Shown here: one piece after another, positions 28,054 through 36,819 of the stretch
How positions within the stretch are numbered: position 1 is the stretch's first letter
How the letters are laid out: every line of letters begins with the position of its first letter
From: Brevibacterium paucivorans
GTDB taxonomy: Bacteria > Actinomycetota > Actinomycetes > Actinomycetales > Brevibacteriaceae
NCBI RefSeq assembly: GCF_016907735.1
Contig: NZ_JAFBCP010000001.1
Span: forward strand, 992,001-1,056,000
DNA: 64,000 bases
Reading direction: 5' to 3'
Position numbers and translations under genes: made by a program
Notes under the pieces: model-generated
Databases searched by the model: none
What the model was told of the DNA's origin: nothing
The model's input: only the letters and a program-made list of their open reading frames with translations

Positions 28054-30056
28054 TGCCCGTCCCCATTCTGTTGAGCAATCAGTTCCTCTAGAGACAGCGG
28101 TGATGTTGAGGGTTGCGCTGGGTTCAAGGCGTTTTCTTGTGCTTCAGTCATGCAGTCGCTTTGATGTATCAGCGACAAGAGCTGAGTGCGCAACTCTGCA
28201 TCGCGCCGGTGACCTGCCAACCGTCCTGCAGCGACAATAGACCGCACGTGCTCTAGCGAGATTGGAGAAATAGATACCTGTGAAATTAACGGGTGACCAG
28301 GTCGGTTATCGGACTCTCCTGCCGCCAGCCTCACTTCCTCGGGTTTCTCCCCGTCGCGCAAGCCTGTGTAGACGATTTCGATGTCATCACGTCCAGATAA
28401 CGCGATGACACGTTTAGCTAGGTCTTCAATGAGCACAGGTTCGCCCATATCCAGAACGAGGGTCTCTCCGGGGTTACCCAGGGCGCCGGCTTGCAGCACC
28501 AAATCGCATGCTTCGGTGGCTGCCATGAAGTAGCGTTTGACGCCAGGAGCTGTCACCGTGACTGGCCCACCTGCTTGCACTTGAGCAACAAATGTGCCCA
28601 GGACCGAACCACGTGACCCTAGAACATTTCCAAACCGCACCGACATGTACCTGCGACCGGTCTGACGGGCCACCTCGGCGACAGCTCTTTCAGTTAGGTA
28701 TTTCGAAGCACCAAGCACTGAGGACGGGTCGGCAGCCTTGTCAGTAGAAATATGAACGAAACTTTCGACGTCGTTTTCGACAGCGGCATCGAGTAGCGAC
28801 AAACTTGCGCCGACGTTCGTCTTAACAGCCTCGTCGGGAAAGCGTTCAAGAAACGTCAAGTGTTTCAAAGCCGCCGCGTGGAAGATAATGTCTGGTTTGA
28901 CGTCTGCCACCATTGATCGGACAAATCGCCCGTCGCGGAGATCGCCAAGTATCAGGTCATCACTCGTCAGAAGTGCCGATCCCTCAAGAATGAGTTGTGT
29001 CGAATGAAGACCACTTTCGTCACGGTCGGTCATTACCACTCGTTTTGGCGCGTACTTGACCAACTGTTTGCACAAAACTGATCCGATTGATCCGCCAGCT
29101 CCTGTGACGAGGATGGTCTTTCCGGTCAAGTAATCGGCGATTTCGTCGACGTTGGTGTTGATCGGCTGACGCCCCACCAAGTCATCGAACTCAATACTGC
29201 GGAAAAAGCCAGGACGCGACATGATTGGGGCGATCTGGTTCATGGTCTGTCGCCGTTGATCTTCTGCTCGCAGATGCGGTAACACACGCAGATCAAGTTC
29301 CCGAGCACTTGTCTCTTTAACAATGCTGTCGACTTTGTCCGAGGGCAACGAGTTCGACGCTAAAACAACCAGATCGGGTTTCATTTCGTCGAGCAATTCG
29401 GGTAGCGCAGTAAGTGCCCCTAGGACGCGCACACCTTCAATACGCAAGTGGCGCTTTGCCTTGTCGTCGTCAAGGAAACCCACAACGACAAACTCTTCGC
29501 GAGGGTCCTCGGCGATCATCCGATACGCGGTGCGACCGTGTACACCCGCACCGATAATAAGTGCCTTCTTTGCGCGGTTATTTTGGATGCGTCGTCGCTG
29601 AGTCCACGCCGTATCGAGCCATGACAGCGTACCGATTGCAACGATCGTGAGCGCCCCTGCTGTCAACGGAACGCTGATCGGAATTTCAAGGGTTAACCAC
29701 GGCAACAAGAAGGCCAAATAGAGCAGACCTGTTGCGATCGCGGTTAGCGAACCGATCGCCATCAATTCATCGCCAGAAGCCTTCCAAAAGCGCCCCCGGT
29801 AAACGGTCAGTGGGCCAAGCACGACGAAAAAGAGGAACCCGCACAACGCCGCAATGAGAATGTGCGTGTAGTTGGGGGTGGTAACGCTGAAGTCATAGCG
29901 GACCATTGCGGCAACCCACACCGCCACCGCATACACGAAGCCGTCACGAAGCGCTCGGACAAATGCCTGCTTGGTCGTACGAAGAGACCTCGCAGGAAAA
30001 TTTGTCGCAGTTGGCTTTGGCTGACTAGGGGAAGCTATGGCTCGGTCCTTACTCAC
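28050..30056 (-). CDS. Membrane UDP-HexNAc 4,6-dehydratase (CapD/PglF type)
   Basis: 668 residues. Four hydrophobic spans lie in the first 160 residues. A CoA-binding-like Rossmann part follows (IIGAGVHGRTAYRMI), then the SDR dehydratase domain with NAD site GAGGSIGSVLCKQL near 320 and STDKAADPSSVLGASK, where the lysine of GASK replaces the usual Tyr-x-x-x-Lys. Makes a 4-keto-6-deoxy sugar nucleotide, the precursor of bacillosamine or FucNAc-type sugars. No matching aminotransferase or acetyltransferase is in the window, so the final sugar is not known. Follows the DUF6270 gene after 33 bases. Confidence 0.9.
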   Translation of the reverse strand: MSKDRAIASPSQPKPTATNFPARSLRTTKQAFVRALRDGFVYAVAVWVAAMVRYDFSVTTPNYTHILIAALCGFLFFVVLGPLTVYRGRFWKASGDELMAIGSLTAIATGLLYLAFLLPWLTLEIPISVPLTAGALTIVAIGTLSWLDTAWTQRRRIQNNRAKKALIIGAGVHGRTAYRMIAEDPREEFVVVGFLDDDKAKRHLRIEGVRVLGALTALPELLDEMKPDLVVLASNSLPSDKVDSIVKETSARELDLRVLPHLRAEDQRRQTMNQIAPIMSRPGFFRSIEFDDLVGRQPINTNVDEIADYLTGKTILVTGAGGSIGSVLCKQLVKYAPKRVVMTDRDESGLHSTQLILEGSALLTSDDLILGDLRDGRFVRSMVADVKPDIIFHAAALKHLTFLERFPDEAVKTNVGASLSLLDAAVENDVESFVHISTDKAADPSSVLGASKYLTERAVAEVARQTGRRYMSVRFGNVLGSRGSVLGTFVAQVQAGGPVTVTAPGVKRYFMAATEACDLVLQAGALGNPGETLVLDMGEPVLIEDLAKRVIALSGRDDIEIVYTGLRDGEKPEEVRLAAGESDNRPGHPLISQVSISPISLEHVRSIVAAGRLAGHRRDAELRTQLLSLIHQSDCMTEAQENALNPAQPSTSPLSLEELIAQQNGDGQ

Positions 30057-30089
30057 ACAAAAATGAAACTTGCGAAACCAGTATAGTTC

Positions 30090-30983
30090 TCAATCCCTAG
30101 CTATTCGTCGGAGCTCGTCCACGAGAGACTCGTAGGTTTGCGCATCGTAGTGGTAGGGAGCAACCCCCCACTTATGGTCGCGCGCACTTCTCACGTCCTC
30201 GGCCCCCCTGCAAATCACAGAGTCCGTAAGTGTGCTCGCAAACTCGAAGTAGCGTGCAAAAGAGTCGTTGGCTTCCGCTACACGCTGGTGACGAGCGTCA
30301 ACATCAGGCAGTGTCGAATCGAATAGATCATTGGTTACACTCCAAATCGCACGGCCTGAAACCATACCGGTTCGCGCATTCGACCAGTTTCGCTTGAACG
30401 TTCGAGCGAGTCGGCCTGCTTTTCTTCGGTTGTGCGATGCCCAACGTTCATCATCGAACGTATCTGCCCAGGCGACATCCATGAGAACTGTTGGCGCCTC
30501 CACGGCCTTGAGCTCAGCCATGTTTAAGGCGAACCCCTTCTTCCATAGATCGAAATGTTCATCCGACCCAAATTCGATAAAACGGTAGTTCTTTTGACGG
30601 GCTATCGCGTCGATTCCAAGTTTGAAAGCTTCGATCGAGTTTGTGAGGAAACGCCCCTCCTGGTCTGCCCACACGCCACGGCGTTCGTCAACTAAATCGA
30701 TCAAAATAAGGTTGAGGTCGTCCTCTTTCAATCTCTTCACAGCATCTGCGCGTGTATCTCCTAGATACGACTTTCGCTGGAACTCAGATTCGAGCGCCGT
30801 ACTCGCTGGGGCGTGGTCACGCATTGGGTTCAACCGAGTTATTGAGGACTGTCGCGCTACGTAAACACGAGGATCGCATTCCGCCCAGTATTCACACGTA
30901 TCCCGAGAAACGCACGATCCGAAGATCCCCACAGCTACGTGATTCTCTTCGTTTGAACTCATACCACCATCTCGCACAGTCAT
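30090..30983 (-). CDS. DUF6270 family protein
   Basis: 297 residues. The motif VGIFGSCVSRDTCEYW at the N-terminus is the mark of DUF6270 proteins, whose GSCVSRD resembles the nucleophile block of SGNH hydrolases or acyltransferases; HKWGVAPYHYDAQTYESL at the C-terminus supplies a possible catalytic His. No signal peptide or membrane segment. The start is uncertain between ATG 30983 and ATG 30962 (MSSNEEN); I kept the longer one. First gene of the ten-gene glycan operon. A role in adding or removing acyl groups on the glycan is an inference. Confidence 0.62.
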   Translation of the reverse strand: MTVRDGGMSSNEENHVAVGIFGSCVSRDTCEYWAECDPRVYVARQSSITRLNPMRDHAPASTALESEFQRKSYLGDTRADAVKRLKEDDLNLILIDLVDERRGVWADQEGRFLTNSIEAFKLGIDAIARQKNYRFIEFGSDEHFDLWKKGFALNMAELKAVEAPTVLMDVAWADTFDDERWASHNRRKAGRLARTFKRNWSNARTGMVSGRAIWSVTNDLFDSTLPDVDARHQRVAEANDSFARYFEFASTLTDSVICRGAEDVRSARDHKWGVAPYHYDAQTYESLVDELRRIARD

Positions 30984-31018
30984 CGTTTTTCACTTGGTCA
31001 CACAATAGCCTCTTATGG

Positions 31019-31030
31019 CACATCGATGTG
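31019..31030. promoter_or_regulatory. Perfect palindrome in divergent glycan promoter
   Basis: CACATCGATGTG, 12 bases, perfectly self-complementary, in the 83-bp region between the DUF6270 gene (-) and the two-domain glycosyltransferase gene (+). Its position suggests a shared operator for both arms of the locus. No regulator gene is adjacent. Confidence 0.35.
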
Positions 31031-31066
31031 TGAAAATAGGGGAAAGTAGGCCGTTAGGAGGAAGTC

Positions 31067-32926
31067 GTGTCCAAGATCCACATGCTTCGCAAAGCACTGT
31101 GGCACCTGCGCAGAGGCGGAGTCGGCCAACTCAAAGAATGGTCTAGACGGTCTAAGACCGAGAGGTTAAATCGAGCTGGATTCCGCAACAGAGACAAATT
31201 CGAGTATTACCCAGCTGAACCGCTTGAGCGACCGAAGCGATTCCCCGACCTCAATGTTGGCGTTATTCTTGACGATTTTTCACTACAGGCCTTCGCACCA
31301 GAATGGAACCAAATCGAGCTTGCGCGAGACTGGAATGGCCAGTTAGACAACCTCGACCTCGTTTTCATCGAATCTGCATGGAACGGCAACCATGGGAAAT
31401 GGCAATATCAACTCACGGGCAAAAGTGGAGTCAAAGATGACTTCAAAAGCCTCCTCGCAGATTGTCGAAACCGCGGAATCCCTACCGTTTTCTGGAATAA
31501 GGAAGACCCCCCGCATTTTGAGGACTTCATCGAAGCTGCCTCGCTTTTCGACCATGTTTTCACAAGTGATTCCCGTCTCATTCCTGAATACACGAAACGC
31601 CTGGGCCACGAGCGAGTCAGCGCGCTCATGTTTGCTGCCCAGCCCTCCATCCACAACCCTGTTCGCGCGGTTGGAGAACGGATAGCAGACGGAGTGGCGT
31701 TCGGTGGAATGTACTTTGCGCATAAGTTTCCTGAGCGGCGCGAACAGATGGAGTGGCTCCTCCCTGCCGCTAAGTCTGCTGCAGAGAAAACTCGTGAGCG
31801 ATTCGCAATTTTCTCACGCCAACTGGGTAAAGACCCCAGGTACCAGTTTCCACCGCCCCTCGATACTTCGGTGGTGGGTTCACTGCCCTATGACGAGATG
31901 CTCACAGCGTATAAAGACTTCAAGGTGTTCCTAAACGTCAACTCTGTTGTGGATTCGCCCAGCATGTGCGCCAGGAGAATCTTTGAACTCACCGCGTGTG
32001 GAACGTCCGTGGTCACAGCTCCAAGCGAAGCGACACGACAGGCGTTTCCCCCGAACGAGATCTTCCAACCTGTTAGTGAAGACGAAGCCTTTCACACCAC
32101 TCGGGCTCTCTTGCGATCCCACGAGCTACGTGACCGTTCCGTCCACCTTGCTCAGCGGCGCGTGTGGGAAAACCACACATATGCCCACCGAGCCGAGAAG
32201 GTAGCCCATGCTGCGGAACTTTCAATCTCCGATACAGCGCGACACAAGGTGTCTGTACTGACTTCAACAAATCGTCCTCAGCAGCTGGCGCATCTTTTCT
32301 CGCAGGTCGGAAAACAGACCGTAAACCCCGAACTAGTTCTGATTACGCACGGCTTCACGCCATCCTCAGAACAAATCGACGAGTTGGCGCAGTCCAACGG
32401 AATCGCCGAGGTCGTCCACCGGGTTGCAGACACCGACCTCACGCTGGGCGAATGTTTAAATATGGCTGTTGGCCTGGCCACAGGCACCGTCCTCGCCAAA
32501 ATGGACGACGATGATCTGTACGGCGAACGCTACCTCGAGGATGCCCTCCATGCGCTCATGTATTCGGGCGCTGACCTCGTTGGAAAGAACGCGCATTACA
32601 TGCATTTAGAAGCAGAAAACGTTACCGTCCTCCGGTTCCCGGAACGCGAGCACAAGTTCACCAACCTTGTCATGGGACCAACGATGGTGGGACCTCGAGA
32701 AACTTTTGAAACCGTACAATTTGCAACTCGTAGCACAGGAGAAGATACTGATTTTCAGGCTCGGATTTTAGACGAGGGTGGAAAGATCTATTCGATGGAC
32801 CGATTCAATTTCGTCCAAATGCGTAAGGAATCTCACGCTCACACATGGAGCGTCACCTCAGCCGAGCTTCTAGGAAACGGAGTCATTCACAGCTACGGTT
32901 TACCTAGCAACCATTATTTTTTCTAG
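31067..32926 (+). CDS. Two-domain glycosyltransferase (CgeB-like plus GT2-like)
   Basis: 619 residues. A CgeB-like GT-B part (about 60-390) has NVGVILDDFSLQAF, FWNKEDPPHFEDFIEAASLF and CARRIFELTACGTSVVTAPS. A GT2-like part follows (from about 400): VSVLTSTNRPQQLAHLFSQV and LAKMDDDDLYG, whose Asp run should bind the metal and sugar nucleotide. The protein shares its domain order and the KEDPP block with the 868-residue protein at 18114, so the two are probably distant paralogues. Start GTG 31067 with TAGGAGGAAG upstream. Followed after 28 bases by the UDP-sugar dehydrogenase gene. Confidence 0.8.
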   Translation: MSKIHMLRKALWHLRRGGVGQLKEWSRRSKTERLNRAGFRNRDKFEYYPAEPLERPKRFPDLNVGVILDDFSLQAFAPEWNQIELARDWNGQLDNLDLVFIESAWNGNHGKWQYQLTGKSGVKDDFKSLLADCRNRGIPTVFWNKEDPPHFEDFIEAASLFDHVFTSDSRLIPEYTKRLGHERVSALMFAAQPSIHNPVRAVGERIADGVAFGGMYFAHKFPERREQMEWLLPAAKSAAEKTRERFAIFSRQLGKDPRYQFPPPLDTSVVGSLPYDEMLTAYKDFKVFLNVNSVVDSPSMCARRIFELTACGTSVVTAPSEATRQAFPPNEIFQPVSEDEAFHTTRALLRSHELRDRSVHLAQRRVWENHTYAHRAEKVAHAAELSISDTARHKVSVLTSTNRPQQLAHLFSQVGKQTVNPELVLITHGFTPSSEQIDELAQSNGIAEVVHRVADTDLTLGECLNMAVGLATGTVLAKMDDDDLYGERYLEDALHALMYSGADLVGKNAHYMHLEAENVTVLRFPEREHKFTNLVMGPTMVGPRETFETVQFATRSTGEDTDFQARILDEGGKIYSMDRFNFVQMRKESHAHTWSVTSAELLGNGVIHSYGLPSNHYFF

Positions 32927-32954
32927 AACAAAACTAGATGAGTGAGGACAAGCC

Positions 32955-34220
32955 ATGACACAGGGTGTGGAGACATCCCAGCCAACCGTTGCAGTGATCG
33001 GCCTAGGTTACATTGGCCTACCAACCGCCGCTGCTCTTGCCAACGGTGGTGCTAAAGTAATCGGCGTCGATGTAAAAGAATCCACCGTAGACGCAGTCAA
33101 CCGCGCCGAGCTTCCCTTCGTAGAAGAAGGTATGCAGGAAGTTTTGACAAAGGCAGTCACGAGCGGAAACCTCACCGCCAGCCTCGAAACACCAGTTGCA
33201 CAAAACTACATCGTGGCTGTACCCACCCCTTTTAAGGGTGACCACGAACCTAACCTGGCCTACATTGAGGACGCCGCGACTAAAATCGCGCCCCAGCTCA
33301 AGGGTGATGAACTGGTCATCCTCGAATCAACTTCTCCTCCCGGTGCCACTGAGCGAATGGCTCAGGTCATCCTGGACGCTCGCCCTGACCTGACCATGGA
33401 ACCGGGCCAGGACAACTCTGTCTACTTCGCTCACTGCCCAGAACGCGTGCTTCCTGGCCGAATTGTAGAAGAACTGCGCACGAACGACCGCATTGTTGGT
33501 TCGCTCAACGGCGACGCTGGTGAACGCGCACGCGACCTCTACAAGCTTTTCTGCGACGGCGAATTCCTGATGACTGACGCTAAAACCGCAGAGCTGTCCA
33601 AACTCGTCGAGAACTCATTCCGCGATGTCAACATCGCATTCGCAAACGAATTGTCGGTCATTTCTTCAGACCTCGGAATCGACGTCTGGGAGCTCATCGA
33701 ACTGGCCAACCACCACCCTCGCGTCAACATTCTGCAGCCTGGCCCAGGTGTTGGTGGCCACTGCATTGCTGTTGACCCATGGTTCATCGTGTCGTCTGCG
33801 CCTGAAACTGCCCGCATTGTTCGCGCCGCACGTGAGATCAACGACGCGAAACCAGAGTTCGTTCTCAACCAGATCATTCCGCAGGCAGAAAAGTTCACCG
33901 CCCCCAAGGTCGCTGTTTTGGGTCTTGCGTTTAAGCCCAACATTGACGACCTGCGCGAAAGCCCGGCAATGCTCATTACTGAACAGCTTGCCCAGCGTCT
34001 TCCTCAGGGTCAGATCCTGGCAGCCGAACCAAACATCAAGGAACTCCCTGCCAAGCTTGCAGAGTTCGAAAATGTGCAACTGACCGAACTCAACGATGCA
34101 ATCCGCGACGCCGACATCGTGCTCTTGCTCGTTGACCACGATGAGATCAAGGCAGTTGACCCATCAGCGGTCAACGCTGGCTTCGTCTACGACACCCGCG
34201 GAGCGTGGCGCACCAAGTAA
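32955..34220 (+). CDS. wecC: UDP-N-acetyl-D-mannosamine dehydrogenase
   Basis: Oxidises UDP-ManNAc to UDP-ManNAcA with two NAD. 421 residues of the UDP-glucose/GDP-mannose dehydrogenase family: NAD site VIGLGYIGLPTAAALANGG, the substrate-binding LVENSFRDVNIAFANE, and the catalytic Cys in GPGVGGHCIAVDPWF near residue 263; LGLAFKPNIDDLRESPAM is the C-terminal domain block. The GGHCIAVDPWF version and the presence of wecB point to ManNAc rather than glucose, though WbpA-type GlcNAc oxidation is not excluded. Second gene after the glycosyltransferase at 31067. Confidence 0.88.
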   Translation: MTQGVETSQPTVAVIGLGYIGLPTAAALANGGAKVIGVDVKESTVDAVNRAELPFVEEGMQEVLTKAVTSGNLTASLETPVAQNYIVAVPTPFKGDHEPNLAYIEDAATKIAPQLKGDELVILESTSPPGATERMAQVILDARPDLTMEPGQDNSVYFAHCPERVLPGRIVEELRTNDRIVGSLNGDAGERARDLYKLFCDGEFLMTDAKTAELSKLVENSFRDVNIAFANELSVISSDLGIDVWELIELANHHPRVNILQPGPGVGGHCIAVDPWFIVSSAPETARIVRAAREINDAKPEFVLNQIIPQAEKFTAPKVAVLGLAFKPNIDDLRESPAMLITEQLAQRLPQGQILAAEPNIKELPAKLAEFENVQLTELNDAIRDADIVLLLVDHDEIKAVDPSAVNAGFVYDTRGAWRTK

Positions 34221-34233
34221 CCGCTTTTAAACA

Positions 34234-34274
34234 AAATGCCGGGGCTAGTTCATGTTGAACTAGCCCCGGCATTT
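34234..34274. terminator. Bidirectional terminator between wecC and the LCP gene
   Basis: AAATGCCGGGGCTAGTTCA and its exact complement form a 19-bp perfect stem with a 3-base TGT loop, with A runs on the left and TTT on the right. It lies between convergent genes and can end transcription from both. Confidence 0.9.
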
Positions 34275-34281
34275 AGCTTAA

Positions 34282-35340
34282 CTACCAAGCACCGTTCTTA
34301 GCGGTTTCTGCAAACTGCGCAACTTCGCCGTTAGCGTACGCCTCTTGCATCCGTTTCTGTTCCTTCTCATCAACCACAATGATCGAAGCTTTACCAGCAC
34401 GGCCCGGCCCCTTGTTGGGCGCGGTGAAGAAGTGCATATCGCTGGCCCTAAGCCCACGCATTCCAAGCCCCATCTTCACCATCTTGTCGGACGAAAGACC
34501 GTCGTCGACCGTCACGTACGGCGAAAACTCCTTGACGATGTTGGAGATCTTCCCGGGGTCTGAAAGCGTGTTACCTGACAAGGTCTTGCGCATAACACCC
34601 TTCAGGAATTCCTGCTGGTGACGCATACGCGTGTAATCACCATCCGCAAAGTTCTTACGAGCACGCACAAAGTCCAGCGCGCGCTTGCCCTCGACGTTGT
34701 TTACACCAGCTTCAAAGTTCGACCCGTTCGACGAAAACGCTTCTTCAGACTTCACGTCAACGCCACCGAGCGCGGTACTCAATCCTTGGAAACCTTCAAA
34801 GTCGATAATTGCGACGTGGTGGATAGGCGCACCAATGAACTCGCTGAAAGTCTTAGTCGCTAACGGCAATCCACCGTACGACATCGCGGCGTTAATCTTT
34901 GCCTTTCCATGACCTTCGACGTCCACCCACGAGTCACGTGGAACCGACATCACGTAAATGCCTGAGTTATCAGCTGGGATGTGCGCGATCAAGATCGTGT
35001 CTGACCGGAATCCACGAGCGCTCGTGTAGTCAACGTCTTTTTTCCTTGCGTCGGATCCCAGCAACAAGATGTTTGTGCCTTTTCCATCTTTGCTGGCGTC
35101 TGGTGGTGGGTTGTCACCAAAAATCTTGCTTGCCTCAATCTTCTGTGACCCCTTGTCCCACAGTGATTTGACGTACAGGAAGTACCCGCCAATAGCCGCC
35201 ATCCCCAGGAGAACCAAAACAACTAGACCAGAAATGACCCACTTCCCAGCGGTCATTTTCTTCTTTTTTGCCCGAGGTCGTCGCAGCTGAGATTCCTCGC
35301 TGGTTTCGGGACTGTCATCGAAAATATCTGAGTGTGACAC
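34282..35340 (-). CDS. LytR-CpsA-Psr (LCP) family wall-polymer ligase
   Basis: Transfers lipid-linked anionic polymers to peptidoglycan outside the membrane. 352 residues: a charged cytosolic start rich in Arg/Lys, one membrane span (ISGLVVLVLLGMAAIGGYFL, about 33-53), then the extracellular LCP domain: NILLLGSDARKKD, SDTILIAHIPADNSGIYVMS, PRDSWVD, and RARKNFADGDYTRMRHQQEF with the Arg residues that hold the pyrophosphate. GTG 35340 has GGAG upstream. Its placement at the edge of the glycan locus suggests the polymer ends up on the wall. Confidence 0.93.
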   Translation of the reverse strand: MSHSDIFDDSPETSEESQLRRPRAKKKKMTAGKWVISGLVVLVLLGMAAIGGYFLYVKSLWDKGSQKIEASKIFGDNPPPDASKDGKGTNILLLGSDARKKDVDYTSARGFRSDTILIAHIPADNSGIYVMSVPRDSWVDVEGHGKAKINAAMSYGGLPLATKTFSEFIGAPIHHVAIIDFEGFQGLSTALGGVDVKSEEAFSSNGSNFEAGVNNVEGKRALDFVRARKNFADGDYTRMRHQQEFLKGVMRKTLSGNTLSDPGKISNIVKEFSPYVTVDDGLSSDKMVKMGLGMRGLRASDMHFFTAPNKGPGRAGKASIIVVDEKEQKRMQEAYANGEVAQFAETAKNGAW

Positions 35341-35441
35341 TGAAGCTCCGCACTGTCGTAAAAAGACCTAACGAATATTGTACGAGGTTCATACGGTCAT
35401 TCCAGAATGCGTGGCCGCGTTCGAGGAATCTCCCATGAAAT

Positions 35442-35447
35442 TAGACT
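35442..35447 (+). promoter_or_regulatory. Probable -10 box of a leaderless thiolase transcript
   Basis: TAGACT ends 6 bases before the thiolase ATG at 35454. No ribosome site is present, so the transcript probably begins at or near the start codon. No good -35 box was found. Confidence 0.4.
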
Positions 35448-35453
35448 GTCCTT

Positions 35454-36689
35454 ATGATTAACGACGTTGTTATTTGCTCTCCTCTACGCACGCCAGTGGG
35501 CGGGTTCGGTGGCCAGTTTGCTTCGCTCACGGCACCTCAGCTAGCAACACAGTTGTTCGAAGCACTGTTAGCAAAAATCGCCTTGGACCCTGAACACATC
35601 GACGACGTGGTTCTTGGGCACGGTTACCCAACCATGGAGGCCCCGTCCATTGGACGCGTTGTCGCACTCGACGCTGGCTTGCCGGTTCGCGTAGCCGGAA
35701 GACAGGTCGATCGACGGTGCGCTTCTGGCCTGCAAGCAGTCCTTGACGCTGCCGGACAAATCGCAACAGGAGGTGCTTCGCTGGTGGTTGCGGGTGGAGT
35801 TGAGTCGATGTCTGGTGCCGGATTCTTTGTGGATGGCATCAGGTGGGGTTCGGTCAACGGAACCGTCAACATGAAAGATTCCCTTCAACGTGGCCGGGTC
35901 ACGGCAGGTGGCAAGAATCATGTCATTCCAGGTGGAATGATCGAAACTGCTGAAAATTTGCGGAGGAAGTACGCCATTTCACGTGAAGAACAGGATCTAC
36001 TAGCAGTTGAGTCGCACAGGCGCGCGACGCAGGCGCAACGGGCTGGGCATTTCATGGAAGAAATTGTGCCGGTTACGGTACCTGGTACCCGCAAGGTCAC
36101 TGAACACCAGGTACACACTGATGAGCACATTCGCCCCAATTCCACGCTAGAAAAGCTTGCGCAACTCTCCCCTATTTTAAAGAGCACCGATCCGAAGTCC
36201 ACCGTGACGGCGGGTAATGCTTCCGGCCAAAATGACGGCGCCGCCATGTGCATTGTGACAACCATGCGGGAAGCTGAACGCAACGGGCTCACACCGCTTG
36301 TGCGGCTGGTGAGTTGGGGTGTGAGTGGAGTGGCACCAGAAACCATGGGCATTGGACCAGTTCCGGCAACCGAGTATGCGCTCAACCGCGCAAACCTTGC
36401 ACTGCCAGATATGGATCTCATCGAACTCAACGAAGCATTCGCGGCTCAGGTGCTGGCGGTTACCCGCGAGTGGGACTTTCCTGCATTCTCAGCGACGACC
36501 TCGGCGTTTGACCGCCTCAACGTCAACGGTTCTGGCATTTCCTTAGGGCACCCCATAGGCGCGACAGGGGCGCGCATCCTCACAACCTTGGCGTACGAAA
36601 TGCACCGAAGAGAAGCCCGATACGGCTTGGAAACTATGTGCGTCGGTGGCGGACAGGGCCTGGCGGCAATCTTCGAACGCATCGCATAA
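35454..36689 (+). CDS. Acetyl-CoA acetyltransferase (thiolase)
   Basis: Joins or cleaves acyl-CoA at the 3-keto position. 411 residues. Active-site Cys in DRRCASGLQAV near residue 87, His in GHPIGATGARI near 363, and the second Cys in MCVGGGQGLAAIFE near the end. ELNEAFAAQVLAV is the family block. Both biosynthetic and degradative members fit. Start ATG 35454 lacks a ribosome site but matches the family N-terminus (VVICSPLRTPVGGFGG), so it is likely leaderless. Upstream of etfBA and in the same direction; 130 bases separate them, with an inverted repeat between. Confidence 0.92.
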   Translation: MINDVVICSPLRTPVGGFGGQFASLTAPQLATQLFEALLAKIALDPEHIDDVVLGHGYPTMEAPSIGRVVALDAGLPVRVAGRQVDRRCASGLQAVLDAAGQIATGGASLVVAGGVESMSGAGFFVDGIRWGSVNGTVNMKDSLQRGRVTAGGKNHVIPGGMIETAENLRRKYAISREEQDLLAVESHRRATQAQRAGHFMEEIVPVTVPGTRKVTEHQVHTDEHIRPNSTLEKLAQLSPILKSTDPKSTVTAGNASGQNDGAAMCIVTTMREAERNGLTPLVRLVSWGVSGVAPETMGIGPVPATEYALNRANLALPDMDLIELNEAFAAQVLAVTREWDFPAFSATTSAFDRLNVNGSGISLGHPIGATGARILTTLAYEMHRREARYGLETMCVGGGQGLAAIFERIA

Positions 36690-36734
36690 GACGCTTTCCT
36701 TCCGCCCGGAAACTGGCAGTTCACCCAGTAAAAC

Positions 36735-36760
36735 GTTCAGTTAGCACTGACTAACTGAAC
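36735..36760. promoter_or_regulatory. Operator candidate upstream of etfB
   Basis: GTTCAGTTAG-CACTGA-CTAACTGAAC, perfect 10-base arms with a 6-base centre. The core AGTTA-N8-TAACT also lies between the tetR and SDR genes at 58398-58415. It sits just upstream of TACAGT (36767-36772), a possible -10 box, so a bound TetR dimer would block etfBA transcription. Confidence 0.65.
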
Positions 36761-36819
36761 TGTTGTTACAGTGAGGATACGACCACACGGCCACTGGGCC
36801 AGGAAGGATGACTGCTGAT

